Of a stretch of DNA of 64,000 nt, positions 24,762-33,757 are shown piece after piece. Within the stretch, counting starts at the first letter, position 1, and each line of letters opens with the position of its first letter. This DNA is from Halomonas urumqiensis. GTDB taxonomy: Bacteria > Pseudomonadota > Gammaproteobacteria > Pseudomonadales > Halomonadaceae. Position numbers and translations under genes: made by a program. Where the stretch lies: contig NZ_PYUD01000005.1 in NCBI RefSeq assembly GCF_003028575.1, positions 124,001 through 188,000 of the forward strand. Reading direction: 5' to 3'. The notes beneath the pieces are model-generated. The model was not told the origin of the DNA. It made no database searches and saw only the letters and a list, made by a program, of their open reading frames with translations.

Positions 24762-26933
24762 TCAAGCCTGAGATCGGGCCAGCGCAACGGCAAGTCTCGC
24801 CACCGCCCGGCGCAGCGATTCAATCGCCTGACGGCGGCCTGAAACATGCCAATGGGCGGCAAGCCAGGACACGCCACGGCCTTGAAAGGCCCAACCCGCC
24901 AGTGCCACAAGATCAGGATCATCGAACACGACGTCCGCAGCCAGTACCCGTCGCACCAGTGCCTGCAGCGCCGGGCGTGCCAGGGCAGGCTCGCGGTGGC
25001 CATGGGCCACGTCGTCGATATCGCGACGGTCCTGCTCGGTCAGCGGGGCGGCTGGGCCCTCGGCGAGCAGTGCCACGACCACCTCCGGTGCCAGCTCACA
25101 CAGTTCGAAAGCCAGCAACCCCGGCAATGCACGCTGGAAATTCTCGGTGAGCGCCTCGACGAGACGCTGCCCGCTTTCGTTGAGCGGCACGGCCACCATC
25201 AGCGCATGCTCGCCGGTGGCCGTTTCGCGGGTCAGGCCGAGACGCAAGGCACGAAACCCCTGGGCGCGCCAGAACGCCATCAGCGCCGGGTCGGCGCCGA
25301 AGCTTGCGCCCAGCAGGTCGAGCCCTTCGTCACGCGCGTGTTCACGCTCGCGTTCGATCAATTGCCTGCCAAGACCGCAGCGCCGCGCATCGGGGTGTAC
25401 GGCGATGCGTTGCACTCGGCGCAGATGCCCTTGAAGGGCATCACGGCTGCCGGCATGGGCGGCCAGCGATTGGGCCATCAGGTGGCCGCGTGGACGCCGT
25501 TCGCCACGCGCCACCCGCTCGGCCATGCCGGCATCGAAACCACCTTCATCGTTGGTGATCAGTACCGCCACCGGCAACTCATGTCGGTTCAGGGTCACCA
25601 CGCCCACACCGGGGGCGTCCAGCAGGTGGCGAAGATCCCCTGGCGTGGTGCGGTAGTGTGCCTGCACCAACAAGCCGAAACTAGCCCGAAGTAGAGGCTC
25701 ATCATGTGCCAAGCGGCCACGTTCATGGCGCAGATGGACATACTCGCCAGCATTGGCGGGCATCACAGGCTCGGCATCGAGCATCAGCATGCGGTTGACC
25801 AGCGGCTCCAGCGGGTCGTCCGCTGACCAGCGAATCGGCTGGTCGAGGTGGAGGGCCTGCCAATCGGGTGTGTGGCGCTCCAGCTTTACACGAAAGCGCA
25901 GCGCGAACCCCCGGCCCGAGCCTTCATAGCCGTGCACGGTGGTGACAAAGGCAATCCGCGGAAAGGCAGCCAGCCACTCAGCGAGCATGGCCGCCGGCAA
26001 GGCCGCCGCTTCATCGACCAATAACCAGCTACCCGGCCCGCCGGCCTTGCCGGCGCGCACCTGGGCAAGCAACTCGTCCGGCGCCAGGAACTCCACCGAG
26101 GCACTGTCGGAGGAGAACCGGTTGGCGCGGCGCTGGCCTGTTGGGCACAACACAGTCAGTCGTTCGAACAGCGCTTCCAAGGCGCTGGGGGCTGGGGCTG
26201 TGACCAGCAGATCCTGGCCACGCGCCAGCAGCCTGGCGCAGGCGATGCCCAATCCAGCACTCTTGCCGCGCCCTCGATCAGCGGTGACCACCAACGGCCT
26301 GCGGCGGCGCAAGCGTGTCAACTGCCAGACCATGCGTGCCTGATCGTCGGTCAGGCAGTCGGCATCCGTGCTTGTCGTCGCAGGCGCGGGTGAGTGGCCG
26401 GCATACACAGGCAGTTGTATCGGCCGGGCGGCAGGCCAGTGCACGATTCGCTGGTCCTCACCCAGGCAGCGGCAAAGCCTTGCCAGGTAGTGTGATGACA
26501 GGGACTTGGTACGCCAGGGGTGCACTGCCAGGCGCTGGTAGTCAGCATCCGGGTGAGCTCCCCACTCGGTGGGCGTCATCAGCACCAGCAGGCCACCGGC
26601 GCGCAGCGTGCCGGCAAGGGCACCGAAGGCATCGGGGTCGAACCCCGCCTCGGCGGACACCGCGTCGAACACCAGCAGATCATGCTCACCCCCCAGCCGG
26701 GTTCTCGCCTTGGCGGGTGGCAACCACTGCTTGCAGGCCAACTCCTGCGGAGCATGAGGCGCCACCCAGAGCGGCGCCTGCCAGGGCCCGGCCCGCCATA
26801 TGGCAAGTGCCCGCCGATGGCAGACCGCGGAGTCGCCGGAGAGCCAGGCAAGCCCTCGCCAGCGCCGGGACGCCAAGTGGCTGGCATGGCACAGCAGGGC
26901 ATCGATAGTATCCCGCATTGCCGGGTCGATCAT
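24762..26933 (-). CDS. tmcA: tRNA(Met) cytidine acetyltransferase
   Basis: TmcA makes N4-acetylcytidine at the wobble C34 of elongator tRNA-Met, using acetyl-CoA and ATP or GTP, which prevents misreading of AUA. The 723 residues hold the expected order: N-terminal DUF1726-like region, RNA-helicase-like domain with P-loop TADRGRGKSAGLG (about 219-231) and LLVDEAAALP (Walker B), then a GNAT domain with RRVQRIAVHPDARRCGLGRQLI and a C-terminal tRNA-binding tail. E. coli TmcA has 671. Either ATG 26933 or 26918 could start it. Confidence 0.95.
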   Translation of the reverse strand: MIDPAMRDTIDALLCHASHLASRRWRGLAWLSGDSAVCHRRALAIWRAGPWQAPLWVAPHAPQELACKQWLPPAKARTRLGGEHDLLVFDAVSAEAGFDPDAFGALAGTLRAGGLLVLMTPTEWGAHPDADYQRLAVHPWRTKSLSSHYLARLCRCLGEDQRIVHWPAARPIQLPVYAGHSPAPATTSTDADCLTDDQARMVWQLTRLRRRRPLVVTADRGRGKSAGLGIACARLLARGQDLLVTAPAPSALEALFERLTVLCPTGQRRANRFSSDSASVEFLAPDELLAQVRAGKAGGPGSWLLVDEAAALPAAMLAEWLAAFPRIAFVTTVHGYEGSGRGFALRFRVKLERHTPDWQALHLDQPIRWSADDPLEPLVNRMLMLDAEPVMPANAGEYVHLRHERGRLAHDEPLLRASFGLLVQAHYRTTPGDLRHLLDAPGVGVVTLNRHELPVAVLITNDEGGFDAGMAERVARGERRPRGHLMAQSLAAHAGSRDALQGHLRRVQRIAVHPDARRCGLGRQLIEREREHARDEGLDLLGASFGADPALMAFWRAQGFRALRLGLTRETATGEHALMVAVPLNESGQRLVEALTENFQRALPGLLAFELCELAPEVVVALLAEGPAAPLTEQDRRDIDDVAHGHREPALARPALQALVRRVLAADVVFDDPDLVALAGWAFQGRGVSWLAAHWHVSGRRQAIESLRRAVARLAVALARSQA

Positions 26934-27324
26934 TGGCGCGCCACCTCGATCGGCTGAACTTTAGTCGCAGGCCCCAAGGGCATTCAACGTTGTGATCTCG
27001 CCCTGCCGAGCCTGGTAAGTAATTGATTCACTCTAACAAGATATTGATCATCATGGCTTTATTCTTGATGAATCGAGAAGCCGATCAAACATAATTACGC
27101 TTACGTAAACTGCTGATCGTCAGTATCCTCGTCACTGGCCCACTATCGATCAAGACAGCGAGGGCGTGCTAGCTTGAATTCGCTGCCTTGCCTGCCCATC
27201 CGGTCAGACGCTCAGGTGGCCAGGTTCAGGCTTTTCAGGCAACGCTACCCCCTTCCGGGGCACACCTTCACGATTCTTGTGTCTTCTCGATCAGCACCAA
27301 CAAGTTCATTCAGGGAGCACCGAC
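26934..27324. other. divergent intergenic region between tmcA and the TRAP importer
   Basis: About 390 bp without a credible gene. The middle (about 27010-27120) is distinctly AT-rich for this genome and holds several dyads, including TTACG-ctta-CGTAA (27095-27108, with the 8-bp palindrome TTACGTAA at 27101-27108) and TGATCATCA near 27045. It probably carries both promoters and an operator for the TRAP genes; no regulator gene lies next to it. Confidence 0.5.
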
Positions 27325-28428
27325 ATGAAGAAAATGACCCGATTCACCCTCACCGGCCTCGCCGCCGGTGTGGCGCTGGCCACCCTTGCCACCACTGCCC
27401 AGGCGCAGGAGCAGTGGACCATGACCACCACCTGGCCGGACAACCTGGACCTGATCAAGATCGATCAGCACTGGGCTGAGCTTGTCAACAAGCTGGCCGG
27501 AGACGAGCTGCAGATCGAATTCCGCGCCGGCGGCACCTTGATGCCCGGCACCGAAGTGTTCGACGCCACCGAAACCGGCAGCATCGAAGCCGCCGGCGAC
27601 TGGCCCGGCTACTGGGCCGGCCGCAGCCCGGCGTTCTCGCCGCTGGCCACCACCACCAGCCTGTTCAATGGCGTCGACTACCTGAACTGGATCATGCAGT
27701 GGGGCGGCTGGGATCTCTACCAGGAGGTCTACGGCCAGTACAACATGGTCTACCTGCCCTACGGCATCACCAACAACGAATCCGGCTTCCGCGGCGGCAC
27801 CCCGATCGAGAGCCTGGCCGACCTGGAAGGCAAGCGTGTTCGCCTCTCTGGTCGTGATCAGGGCCGCGTACTCGAACAGCTCGGTGGCTCCCAGGTCACC
27901 CTGGCCGGTGGCGAGATCTACCAGGCCATCGAGCGTGGCGTGGTCGATGGCGCCGAGTTTTCCACTCCCGGGGTCGACTACAACGCCGGCTTCTCCGAAG
28001 TGGCCGACTACTGGTCAGTACCGGGCTGGCACCAGTCCGCCAGCGTATTCGGGGTGATGATCAACCAGGATGCCTGGGACGCCCTCTCCGAGGAGACCCA
28101 GGAGAAGCTCAAGATCGCCGCCGAAGCCACCATGGCGTGGTCGCTGGCCTGGTCCGAGCGTGAATCCACCGATGGCACCGTCAAGTTCCTCGAGGACGGC
28201 ACCGAGATCAACCAGCTCTCCGACGAGGATCTCGCCGAGATCCAGCGGATCACCAATGAGGTGATTCTCCAGGGTGCTTGCGAGGATCCGATGCACGCCA
28301 AGATCTACCACTCCATGGTCAGTTACCTGGATCACTACGCCAACTGGCGCGATATTTCCGTGCCGTACAACATGAGCCGTGTCACCGACGACCTGCCGTC
28401 CCTCGAGGAACTCGAGGCCTGCATGTAA
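27325..28428 (+). CDS. TRAP transporter periplasmic substrate-binding protein (DctP family)
   Basis: A 367-residue solute receptor for a sodium-coupled TRAP importer. Start 27325 (MKKMTRFTLTGLAAG) has GGGAG and gives a signal peptide cleaved near AQA-QE; the frame extends 16 codons upstream without a ribosome site. Family landmarks are LEGKRVRLSGRDQGRVLEQLG (the conserved arginine that binds carboxylate) and GGEIYQAIERGVVDGAEFSTPG. The WPDN, WPGYWAG and PGVDYNAGF segments place it near the oxo-acid and mannitol/chloroaromatic branch, so an organic acid is likely. DctQ and DctM genes follow directly. Confidence 0.93.
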   Translation: MKKMTRFTLTGLAAGVALATLATTAQAQEQWTMTTTWPDNLDLIKIDQHWAELVNKLAGDELQIEFRAGGTLMPGTEVFDATETGSIEAAGDWPGYWAGRSPAFSPLATTTSLFNGVDYLNWIMQWGGWDLYQEVYGQYNMVYLPYGITNNESGFRGGTPIESLADLEGKRVRLSGRDQGRVLEQLGGSQVTLAGGEIYQAIERGVVDGAEFSTPGVDYNAGFSEVADYWSVPGWHQSASVFGVMINQDAWDALSEETQEKLKIAAEATMAWSLAWSERESTDGTVKFLEDGTEINQLSDEDLAEIQRITNEVILQGACEDPMHAKIYHSMVSYLDHYANWRDISVPYNMSRVTDDLPSLEELEACM

Positions 28429-28539
28429 GGTGCAGTAATCTGCAAGTGATGATGTGCATTGAGTGACGCGTCGTCACCGGTTCGCCGGTGGCGACGCTCA
28501 TGTTCTGCGAATCCATCCCGATTCCCGAGATCCACGACC

Positions 28540-29043
28540 ATGAATGCCATTGCCAAGGCAATCGACACCTTCAACGAGTGCTTCGGGCGCCTGGTCGCCC
28601 CGCTGCTCGCCGTGATCACCGTGATCGTGATCTACGACATCGCCATGCGCTTCTTCCTCGGACGCCCCAGCGACTGGGCCTTCGATATCACCAAGATGCT
28701 GTTTGGCGCCCATTTCATGCTGATGGCCGCCTATGGGCTTCGCCATCACGCCCATGTCGAGGTCGACGTGCTCAAGCGACTGCTTTCCCGTCGCAAGCAG
28801 GCCGCCGTCGAACTGCTCGGCTATCTGATCTTCTTTGTGCCGTTCATCTGGATGCTCTTGACCTACGGCTGGAGCTTCTTCGAACGCTCCTTCAGCCGCA
28901 GCGAAACCACCTACGGCATGATCGCCATTCCCGTCTATCCGGTGAAGGCCGTCATCGTGGTGGCCGCCGTTTGCCTGCTGCTGCAAGCCATCGCCATCGT
29001 CATTCGCGCCGTTCAGGAACTGCGCAAGGAGGCCTCGGCATGA
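28540..29043 (+). CDS. TRAP transporter small permease (DctQ)
   Basis: A 167-residue four-helix membrane subunit that scaffolds the large TRAP permease. Start 28540 (MNAIAKAIDTFNE) fits family length; the frame runs 27 codons further upstream without hydrophobic or conserved content. Typical DctQ features are YDIAMRFFLGRPSDWAFD after helix 1 and GLRHHAHVEVDVL between helices 2 and 3. Its stop overlaps the start of the dctM gene (ATGA), giving coupled translation and equal stoichiometry. Confidence 0.93.
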   Translation: MNAIAKAIDTFNECFGRLVAPLLAVITVIVIYDIAMRFFLGRPSDWAFDITKMLFGAHFMLMAAYGLRHHAHVEVDVLKRLLSRRKQAAVELLGYLIFFVPFIWMLLTYGWSFFERSFSRSETTYGMIAIPVYPVKAVIVVAAVCLLLQAIAIVIRAVQELRKEASA

Positions 29044-30368
29044 GTGCGGAAATGCTTACCCTGTTCATGTTCGGCGGCCTGCTGGTGGGGCTGTTCATGG
29101 GCCATCCGCTGGCCTTCGTGCTAGGTGGGGTCGCCGTGCTCGGCGCTCTGTTCGGCCCTGGCATCAAGATGCTCGGCACACTGATCAACAACATCTACGG
29201 CAATGCCATGGACAACTATGTCCTGGTGGCCATCCCGCTGTTCGTGTTGATGGCGCGCTTTCTCAACGATTCCGGGGTCACCGAGCGCATGTTCGATGCC
29301 ATGCGCCTGCTGCTGGCCAACCTGCGTGGTGGGCTGGCACTGACCGTGGTCATCGTCTCGGTGCTGCTGGCCGCCACCACCGGCATCGTCGGCGCCTCCA
29401 TCGCGGTGATGGGCATGATCGCCCTGGTGCCGATGCTCAAGTACAACTACAACAAGGAACTGAGCACCGGGGTCATCATGGCCAGTGGCTGCCTGGGCAT
29501 CCTGATTCCGCCAAGCATCATGCTGATACTGATGGCCAGCTACTCGCCGGTGTCGGTGGGCGCGCTGTTCGCCGGTGCGCTGATTCCCGGCCTGATGCTC
29601 GGGGTGATGTACGCGCTCTATGTGCTGATCATCTGTTTCTTGAAGCCCTCCTACGGGCCGCCGGTACCGGCAGCAGAACGCGCCGAAACCTCCACGGGTG
29701 AATTGGTGGTCATGCTGCTCAAGTACGTGCTGCCACCGATGGCGCTGATCCTTGGCGTGCTCGGCTCACTGTTCACCGGCATCGCCACCGCCACCGAAGC
29801 CTCGGCGATCGGCGTGGCTATCGCCTTCGTGCTGTTCCTGATCTTCGGTGACCGCAAGCTTTCGACCTGCTACCGCACGCTGATCGATGCCAGCAAGACC
29901 ACCACCATGGTGATGCTGGTGCTGGTCGGCGCCACCGCCTTCACCGGGGTGTTCTCGCGCGGCGGCGGCATGGACGTGATCCACAACGTGGTGACGGCAA
30001 TGCCAGGGGGCACCATCGGGGCCCTGGTACTGATGCTGTTCCTGGTGTTCATCCTCGGCATGTTCCTCGACTGGACAGGCATCGTGCTGCTGAGCTTCCC
30101 GATCATGCTGCCGATCGTCGAGTCGATGGGTGTGGATGTGCTGTGGTTCGTGGTGATGGTCGCGGTGGTGCTGCAGACCTCCTTCCTCACCCCGCCGTTC
30201 GGCTACGCGCTGTTCTACCTGAAAGGCGTGGCACCGCCAGGGGTCGAGATCATCGACCTCTACAAGGCGGTGATCCCGTTCTGCGCATTGATCGTGCTGG
30301 CATGCCTGCTGATGGCATTTTTCCCGGCACTGGTCACTGGGTTGCCATCGATGCTGCTGGGCTACTGA
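29040..30368 (+). CDS. TRAP transporter large permease (DctM)
   Basis: A 442-residue membrane subunit that carries the transport pathway, driven by the sodium gradient. It has about twelve hydrophobic segments and known landmarks: GLFMGHPLAFVLGGVA, TTGIVGASIAVMGMIALVPM, GCLGILIPPSIMLILMA and the C-terminal LTPPFGYALFYLKGVAP. The ATG at 29040 overlaps the dctQ stop. A longer open frame beginning upstream is a shadow of dctQ. A hairpin terminator follows. Confidence 0.95.
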   Translation: MSAEMLTLFMFGGLLVGLFMGHPLAFVLGGVAVLGALFGPGIKMLGTLINNIYGNAMDNYVLVAIPLFVLMARFLNDSGVTERMFDAMRLLLANLRGGLALTVVIVSVLLAATTGIVGASIAVMGMIALVPMLKYNYNKELSTGVIMASGCLGILIPPSIMLILMASYSPVSVGALFAGALIPGLMLGVMYALYVLIICFLKPSYGPPVPAAERAETSTGELVVMLLKYVLPPMALILGVLGSLFTGIATATEASAIGVAIAFVLFLIFGDRKLSTCYRTLIDASKTTTMVMLVLVGATAFTGVFSRGGGMDVIHNVVTAMPGGTIGALVLMLFLVFILGMFLDWTGIVLLSFPIMLPIVESMGVDVLWFVVMVAVVLQTSFLTPPFGYALFYLKGVAPPGVEIIDLYKAVIPFCALIVLACLLMAFFPALVTGLPSMLLGY

Positions 30369-30386
30369 GACAGGCAACGGCAAGAC

Positions 30387-30418
30387 ACGCGCCCGCTATC
30401 CCCGGATGGCGGGCGCGT
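30387..30418 (+). terminator. hairpin terminator after the TRAP genes
   Basis: ACGCGCCCGC (30387-30396) pairs with GCGGGCGCGT (30409-30418), with weaker pairing continuing into the loop, followed by TGCGTT. Located 19 bp after the dctM stop. The U-tract is weak. Confidence 0.6.
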
Positions 30419-30745
30419 TGCGTTATGACATATGCGTCGTGGGACAAGCACCGTGAGATGCCGGACTATCGCAGTTAGCCGTTTCACTCGGTGCTGAACC
30501 GTCGACAGGACTGCGAGGAGGCGCGGTGAACCCGTCCCTGGGCGCTACTTTTGCCATCCATGGCAAAAGACCTCCTCTTCGACCTGTCCCCGGCGCCCCT
30601 CGTGATGCCCAACTGCGATTGTCCTGCCTGTGAAATGGGCAATGGCTGCGGAAGAGAACAAGAACTGATATCATTTCGTGATTGATTCAACCCTATTTCC
30701 AACTGCAGGGCATCGCCTCTCGCAGGGCATCGCAAGGAGACTCGC
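30419..30745. other. intergenic region before the iron permease gene
   Basis: About 330 bp with no credible gene; minus-strand open frames here lack ribosome sites and known motifs. It contains a 9-bp perfect hairpin CTTTTGCCA-tcca-TGGCAAAAG (30548-30569) without a U-tract, and an AT-richer stretch near 30662-30690 (CTGATATCATTTCG) that matches a Fur box only weakly. It should hold the fbpB-like promoter. Confidence 0.4.
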
Positions 30746-32428
30746 TTGTCTGGATTTGCCAGCCGCTGGCTGCCAAGCGTTGCCGGCCTTTTCCCACGCC
30801 GCGTAAGCCCCTGGACCCTGATGATCTTCGTCGTGGCGCTTATCGTAGCGCTACCGGTGCTCACGGTACTCGCGCATATCGTCATGCCGACCGAAGGTGT
30901 CTGGCGCCACTTGGCAAGCACGGTGCTAGGCCGCTACCTGACCAATACGCTGATCCTGGTGGTGACGGTAGGCCTCGGCACCCTGGTGATAGGCACCGCA
31001 ACGGCGTGGCTGGTGGTCATGTGTCGCTTCCCGGGGCGGCGCGTGTTCGAGTGGGCCCTGCTGCTGCCGCTGGCAGTGCCCACCTATGTGATTGCCTATG
31101 CCTACACTGACTTCCTGCAGATCGCAGGTCCATTCCAGAGTGCGCTGCGAGAGTGGTTCGGCTGGAGCGTCGGTGATTACTATTTCCCGAGCATTCGCTC
31201 GCTGGGCGGCGCCGCGACCCTGATCACCCTGGTGCTGTACCCCTACGTGTACATGCTGGCCCGGGCCGCATTCCTCGAGCAATCGGTGTGCGTGCTGGAT
31301 GTAGGTCGCACCCTTGGCCATGGCCCCTGGCGGCTGTTTCGCAGCGTCGCCATGCCGCTGGCGCGGCCAGCTATCGTCGGTGGGGTCTCGCTGGCGCTGA
31401 TGGAGACGCTCAACGAGTTCGGCGCCGTGCAGTTCTTCGGTGTGGATACCTTCACCACGGGGATCTACCGCACCTGGTTCGGTTTGGGTGAACCGGTTGC
31501 CGCCGCACAACTCGCCGCCTGCCTGCTGGCCTTCGTGATCACTCTGGTACTGCTGGAGCGTTGGTCACGCGGCAAGCGGCGCTACTTCCATACCACCAAT
31601 CGCTACCAGCAGATTCCCGAGTACCGGCTGCATGGCATGCGCGCTTTCGGCGCTTTCCTCGCCTGCGCCCTGCCAGTGCTGGTGGGCTTTCTGATCCCCG
31701 CCGCCATTCTCGCCCAACTGGCCCTGACGCAGGGCGACGCCCAGTTGGGCACCCGCTTCATCGGTTACGCCTGGAACAGTCTCACCCTGGCGGGTATCGC
31801 GGCGGGCGTGGCGGTCGGGCTGGCGCTGCTGCTGAGTTATGGCACGCGCCTGAACTCGAGTCCGGCCACCCGCCTGGCCACCCGCGTTGCCTCGATGGGC
31901 TACGCGATTCCAGGCTCGGTGGTGGCAGTGGGTATCCTGATCCCGTTCGCCTGGCTCGACAGCACGCTCAACACCTGGCTGCATGCCCACACCGGCGAGA
32001 TTGTCGGACTGATCTTCAGTGGTTCGGCATTTATTCTGATCTACGCCTACGTGGTGCGCTTTCTGGCCGTGTCGTTCAATGCCGTGGAGGCAAGTCTCGG
32101 CAAGGTCACCCCCAGCATGGATGCCGCTTCACGCACCCTGGGCCAGAGCCCCGGGGGTACCCTGCGTCGCATTCACACGCCAATCATGCGCGGCAGCCTG
32201 ATGGCGGCGGGGATCCTGGTATTCGTGGATGTAATGAAGGAGTTGCCGGCCACCATCATCCTGCGACCGTTCAACTTCGATACGTTGGCCGTGCGGGCAC
32301 ACAGCCTGGCCTCGGACGAACGTCTCGCCGAAGCCTCGACGGCCTCACTGGCCATCGTGGCTGTGGGCATACTCCCGGTGATCCTGCTGAGTATCGCCAT
32401 GCGCCGCTCGCGTCCCGGCTCCCAGTGA
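30746..32428 (+). CDS. ferric iron ABC transporter permease (FbpB/SfuB family)
   Basis: A 560-residue inner-membrane permease made of two fused permease domains, each with its own ATPase-contact (EAA) loop: LDVGRTLGHGPWRLFRSVAMPLARPAI (shown as landmark near residues 188-213) and SRTLGQSPGGTLRRIHTPIM. The fused double-domain build is typical of ferric ion importers. The start is TTG at 30746, with AAGGAGA six bases upstream. The ATPase gene lies convergently downstream, overlapping the last 84 bp, and the binding-protein gene follows beyond that on the same strand as this one. Confidence 0.93.
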   Translation: MSGFASRWLPSVAGLFPRRVSPWTLMIFVVALIVALPVLTVLAHIVMPTEGVWRHLASTVLGRYLTNTLILVVTVGLGTLVIGTATAWLVVMCRFPGRRVFEWALLLPLAVPTYVIAYAYTDFLQIAGPFQSALREWFGWSVGDYYFPSIRSLGGAATLITLVLYPYVYMLARAAFLEQSVCVLDVGRTLGHGPWRLFRSVAMPLARPAIVGGVSLALMETLNEFGAVQFFGVDTFTTGIYRTWFGLGEPVAAAQLAACLLAFVITLVLLERWSRGKRRYFHTTNRYQQIPEYRLHGMRAFGAFLACALPVLVGFLIPAAILAQLALTQGDAQLGTRFIGYAWNSLTLAGIAAGVAVGLALLLSYGTRLNSSPATRLATRVASMGYAIPGSVVAVGILIPFAWLDSTLNTWLHAHTGEIVGLIFSGSAFILIYAYVVRFLAVSFNAVEASLGKVTPSMDAASRTLGQSPGGTLRRIHTPIMRGSLMAAGILVFVDVMKELPATIILRPFNFDTLAVRAHSLASDERLAEASTASLAIVAVGILPVILLSIAMRRSRPGSQ

Positions 32429-33556
32429 GGGAAAGACGAAGACCTGGGAAAGATCCAGGCTAATATCGACCGCCTGGCCCGTGGCCGGCAGAAACACGCC
32501 AGGCACCCTGGCGTGCATATGCGACTCCTGCCCTGATGCACCATGGGCACAGATATGCAGCAAGCTGCTGCGACCCAATAGCTTGGCCATCAGCACATGA
32601 CTGACCTGGTGGTCTCCCGCGTCGTCCTTGCGCTCCTGAATGATCAAGGCCTCCGGGCGAATCATGACCCGGGCCTGGCTACCCTCGGGCAGCCAGCTTG
32701 CATCCACCTGCCCCACCGGGGTCGCCACCTTGCCCTCACGCACTTCGCCTTGAAGCTCATTGACCTCGCCGAAGAAGGACACCACGAACGGCTCACATGG
32801 CGTGCAATAAAGCTCCCAGGGGGTGCCGGTCTGGACGATCCGACCATCGCGCATCAGGGCGATGCGGTCGGCCATGAACATCGCTTCTTCGGGGTCGTGT
32901 GTCACCAGCAGCGTGGCGGCCCCTACCTGCTTGAGCACGTGTAGCGTGTCATCGCGAATCTGATCGCGCAGCCGCGCGTCCAGGCTCGAGAAAGGCTCAT
33001 CGAGCAACATCAGGCCAGGGCCCGGCGCAAGTGCTCGCGCCAGGGCCACGCGCTGCTGCTGCCCCCCCGAGAGCATGTGCGGATAGACCTTGGCATAGTC
33101 GGCCATGCCCAATTGCTCGAGCAACTTCATGCCACGCCGCTGCCGGTCGCGGGTGGGCAGTTGGCGCAGGCCGAAGGTCACGTTGTCGAGTACCGAGAGG
33201 TGGGGGAACAGCGCCGAGTCCTGGAATGCCAGGCCGACGTTGCGACGCTCGGGCGGCAGGTGCCGGCGACCGGGAGCCGCGACCTGCTGGCCTTCCAGCG
33301 CCAGGCTGCCATGCTGCAGTGCCTCGAGCCCAGCGGCGATACGCAGCAGGGTCGTCTTGCCGCACCCGGAAGGTCCCAGCAGGCAGACGACCTCCCCTGG
33401 AGCCACCGTAAGGTCCACACCGCTGACCACCTCGATATTGTCGTAGGCGTGATGCACATCGTGCATCGACAACACCGGCGACTCAGCAGCAGCCGTTGTC
33501 GGAGCGGGCTTGGAGTGGGATCTCGACATCTTGGCAACCACGCTAGTTGAATCCAT
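32345..33556 (-). CDS. ferric iron ABC transporter ATPase (FbpC family)
   Basis: A 403-residue nucleotide-binding subunit. Motifs: Walker A GPSGCGKTT, Q-loop AFQDSALFPHL, signature LSGGQQQRVALARAL, Walker B LMLLDEPFSSLD, H-loop TLLVTHDPEEAMFM, then a TOBE-type C-terminal domain. It is inverted relative to the permease and binding-protein genes, and its last roughly 27 codons lie antisense to the end of the permease gene. The tail after VFVFPS is polar and unlike a conserved domain, as if the original stop were lost. Start 33556 (MDSTSVVAK) is the best guess; 33574 and 33529 are possible. Confidence 0.92.
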   Translation of the reverse strand: MDSTSVVAKMSRSHSKPAPTTAAAESPVLSMHDVHHAYDNIEVVSGVDLTVAPGEVVCLLGPSGCGKTTLLRIAAGLEALQHGSLALEGQQVAAPGRRHLPPERRNVGLAFQDSALFPHLSVLDNVTFGLRQLPTRDRQRRGMKLLEQLGMADYAKVYPHMLSGGQQQRVALARALAPGPGLMLLDEPFSSLDARLRDQIRDDTLHVLKQVGAATLLVTHDPEEAMFMADRIALMRDGRIVQTGTPWELYCTPCEPFVVSFFGEVNELQGEVREGKVATPVGQVDASWLPEGSQARVMIRPEALIIQERKDDAGDHQVSHVLMAKLLGRSSLLHICAHGASGQESHMHARVPGVFLPATGQAVDISLDLSQVFVFPSLGAGTRAAHGDTQQDHREYAHSHDGQ

Positions 33557-33672
33557 CCCACCATCATACGTCATCGGCGCCCGCCAATGCAGGTGAAAAC
33601 AAGTTGCATTCCGAATCTGTATTCGCCCTTGACGGAAGCATGTCGACACGCTTCAATAGCCAAGAGTGAAAT

Positions 33673-33691
33673 GCAAAGCATTATCATTATT
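33673..33691. promoter_or_regulatory. Fur-like box between fbpC- and fbpA-like genes
   Basis: GCAAAGCATTATCATTATT matches the 19-bp Fur consensus at 13 positions by my alignment, with the right half (ATTATCATTATT) nearly complete; a further TATG repeat follows. It lies between the divergent ATPase and binding-protein genes, where iron-bound Fur could repress both. Confidence 0.65.
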
Positions 33692-33757
33692 ATGAAGCTT
33701 TCGCTTACAGCCATTTTTCATGACGCTATCATCAACAACGCCGCAGAGGTGACCAAC

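Noticed and set aside
28488..29039. Upstream extension of the dctM reading frame through dctQ
   Set aside because: The part before 29040 is an arginine/alanine-rich shadow of dctQ; the ATGA join gives the natural start.
30662..30680. Possible Fur box before the iron permease
   Set aside because: Only about 9 of 19 positions fit the consensus by my alignment; too weak to call, unlike the site at 33673.
30484..30921. 145-codon minus-strand open frame before the iron permease
   Set aside because: No ribosome site or recognisable motif, and its 5' part is antisense to the start of the permease gene.
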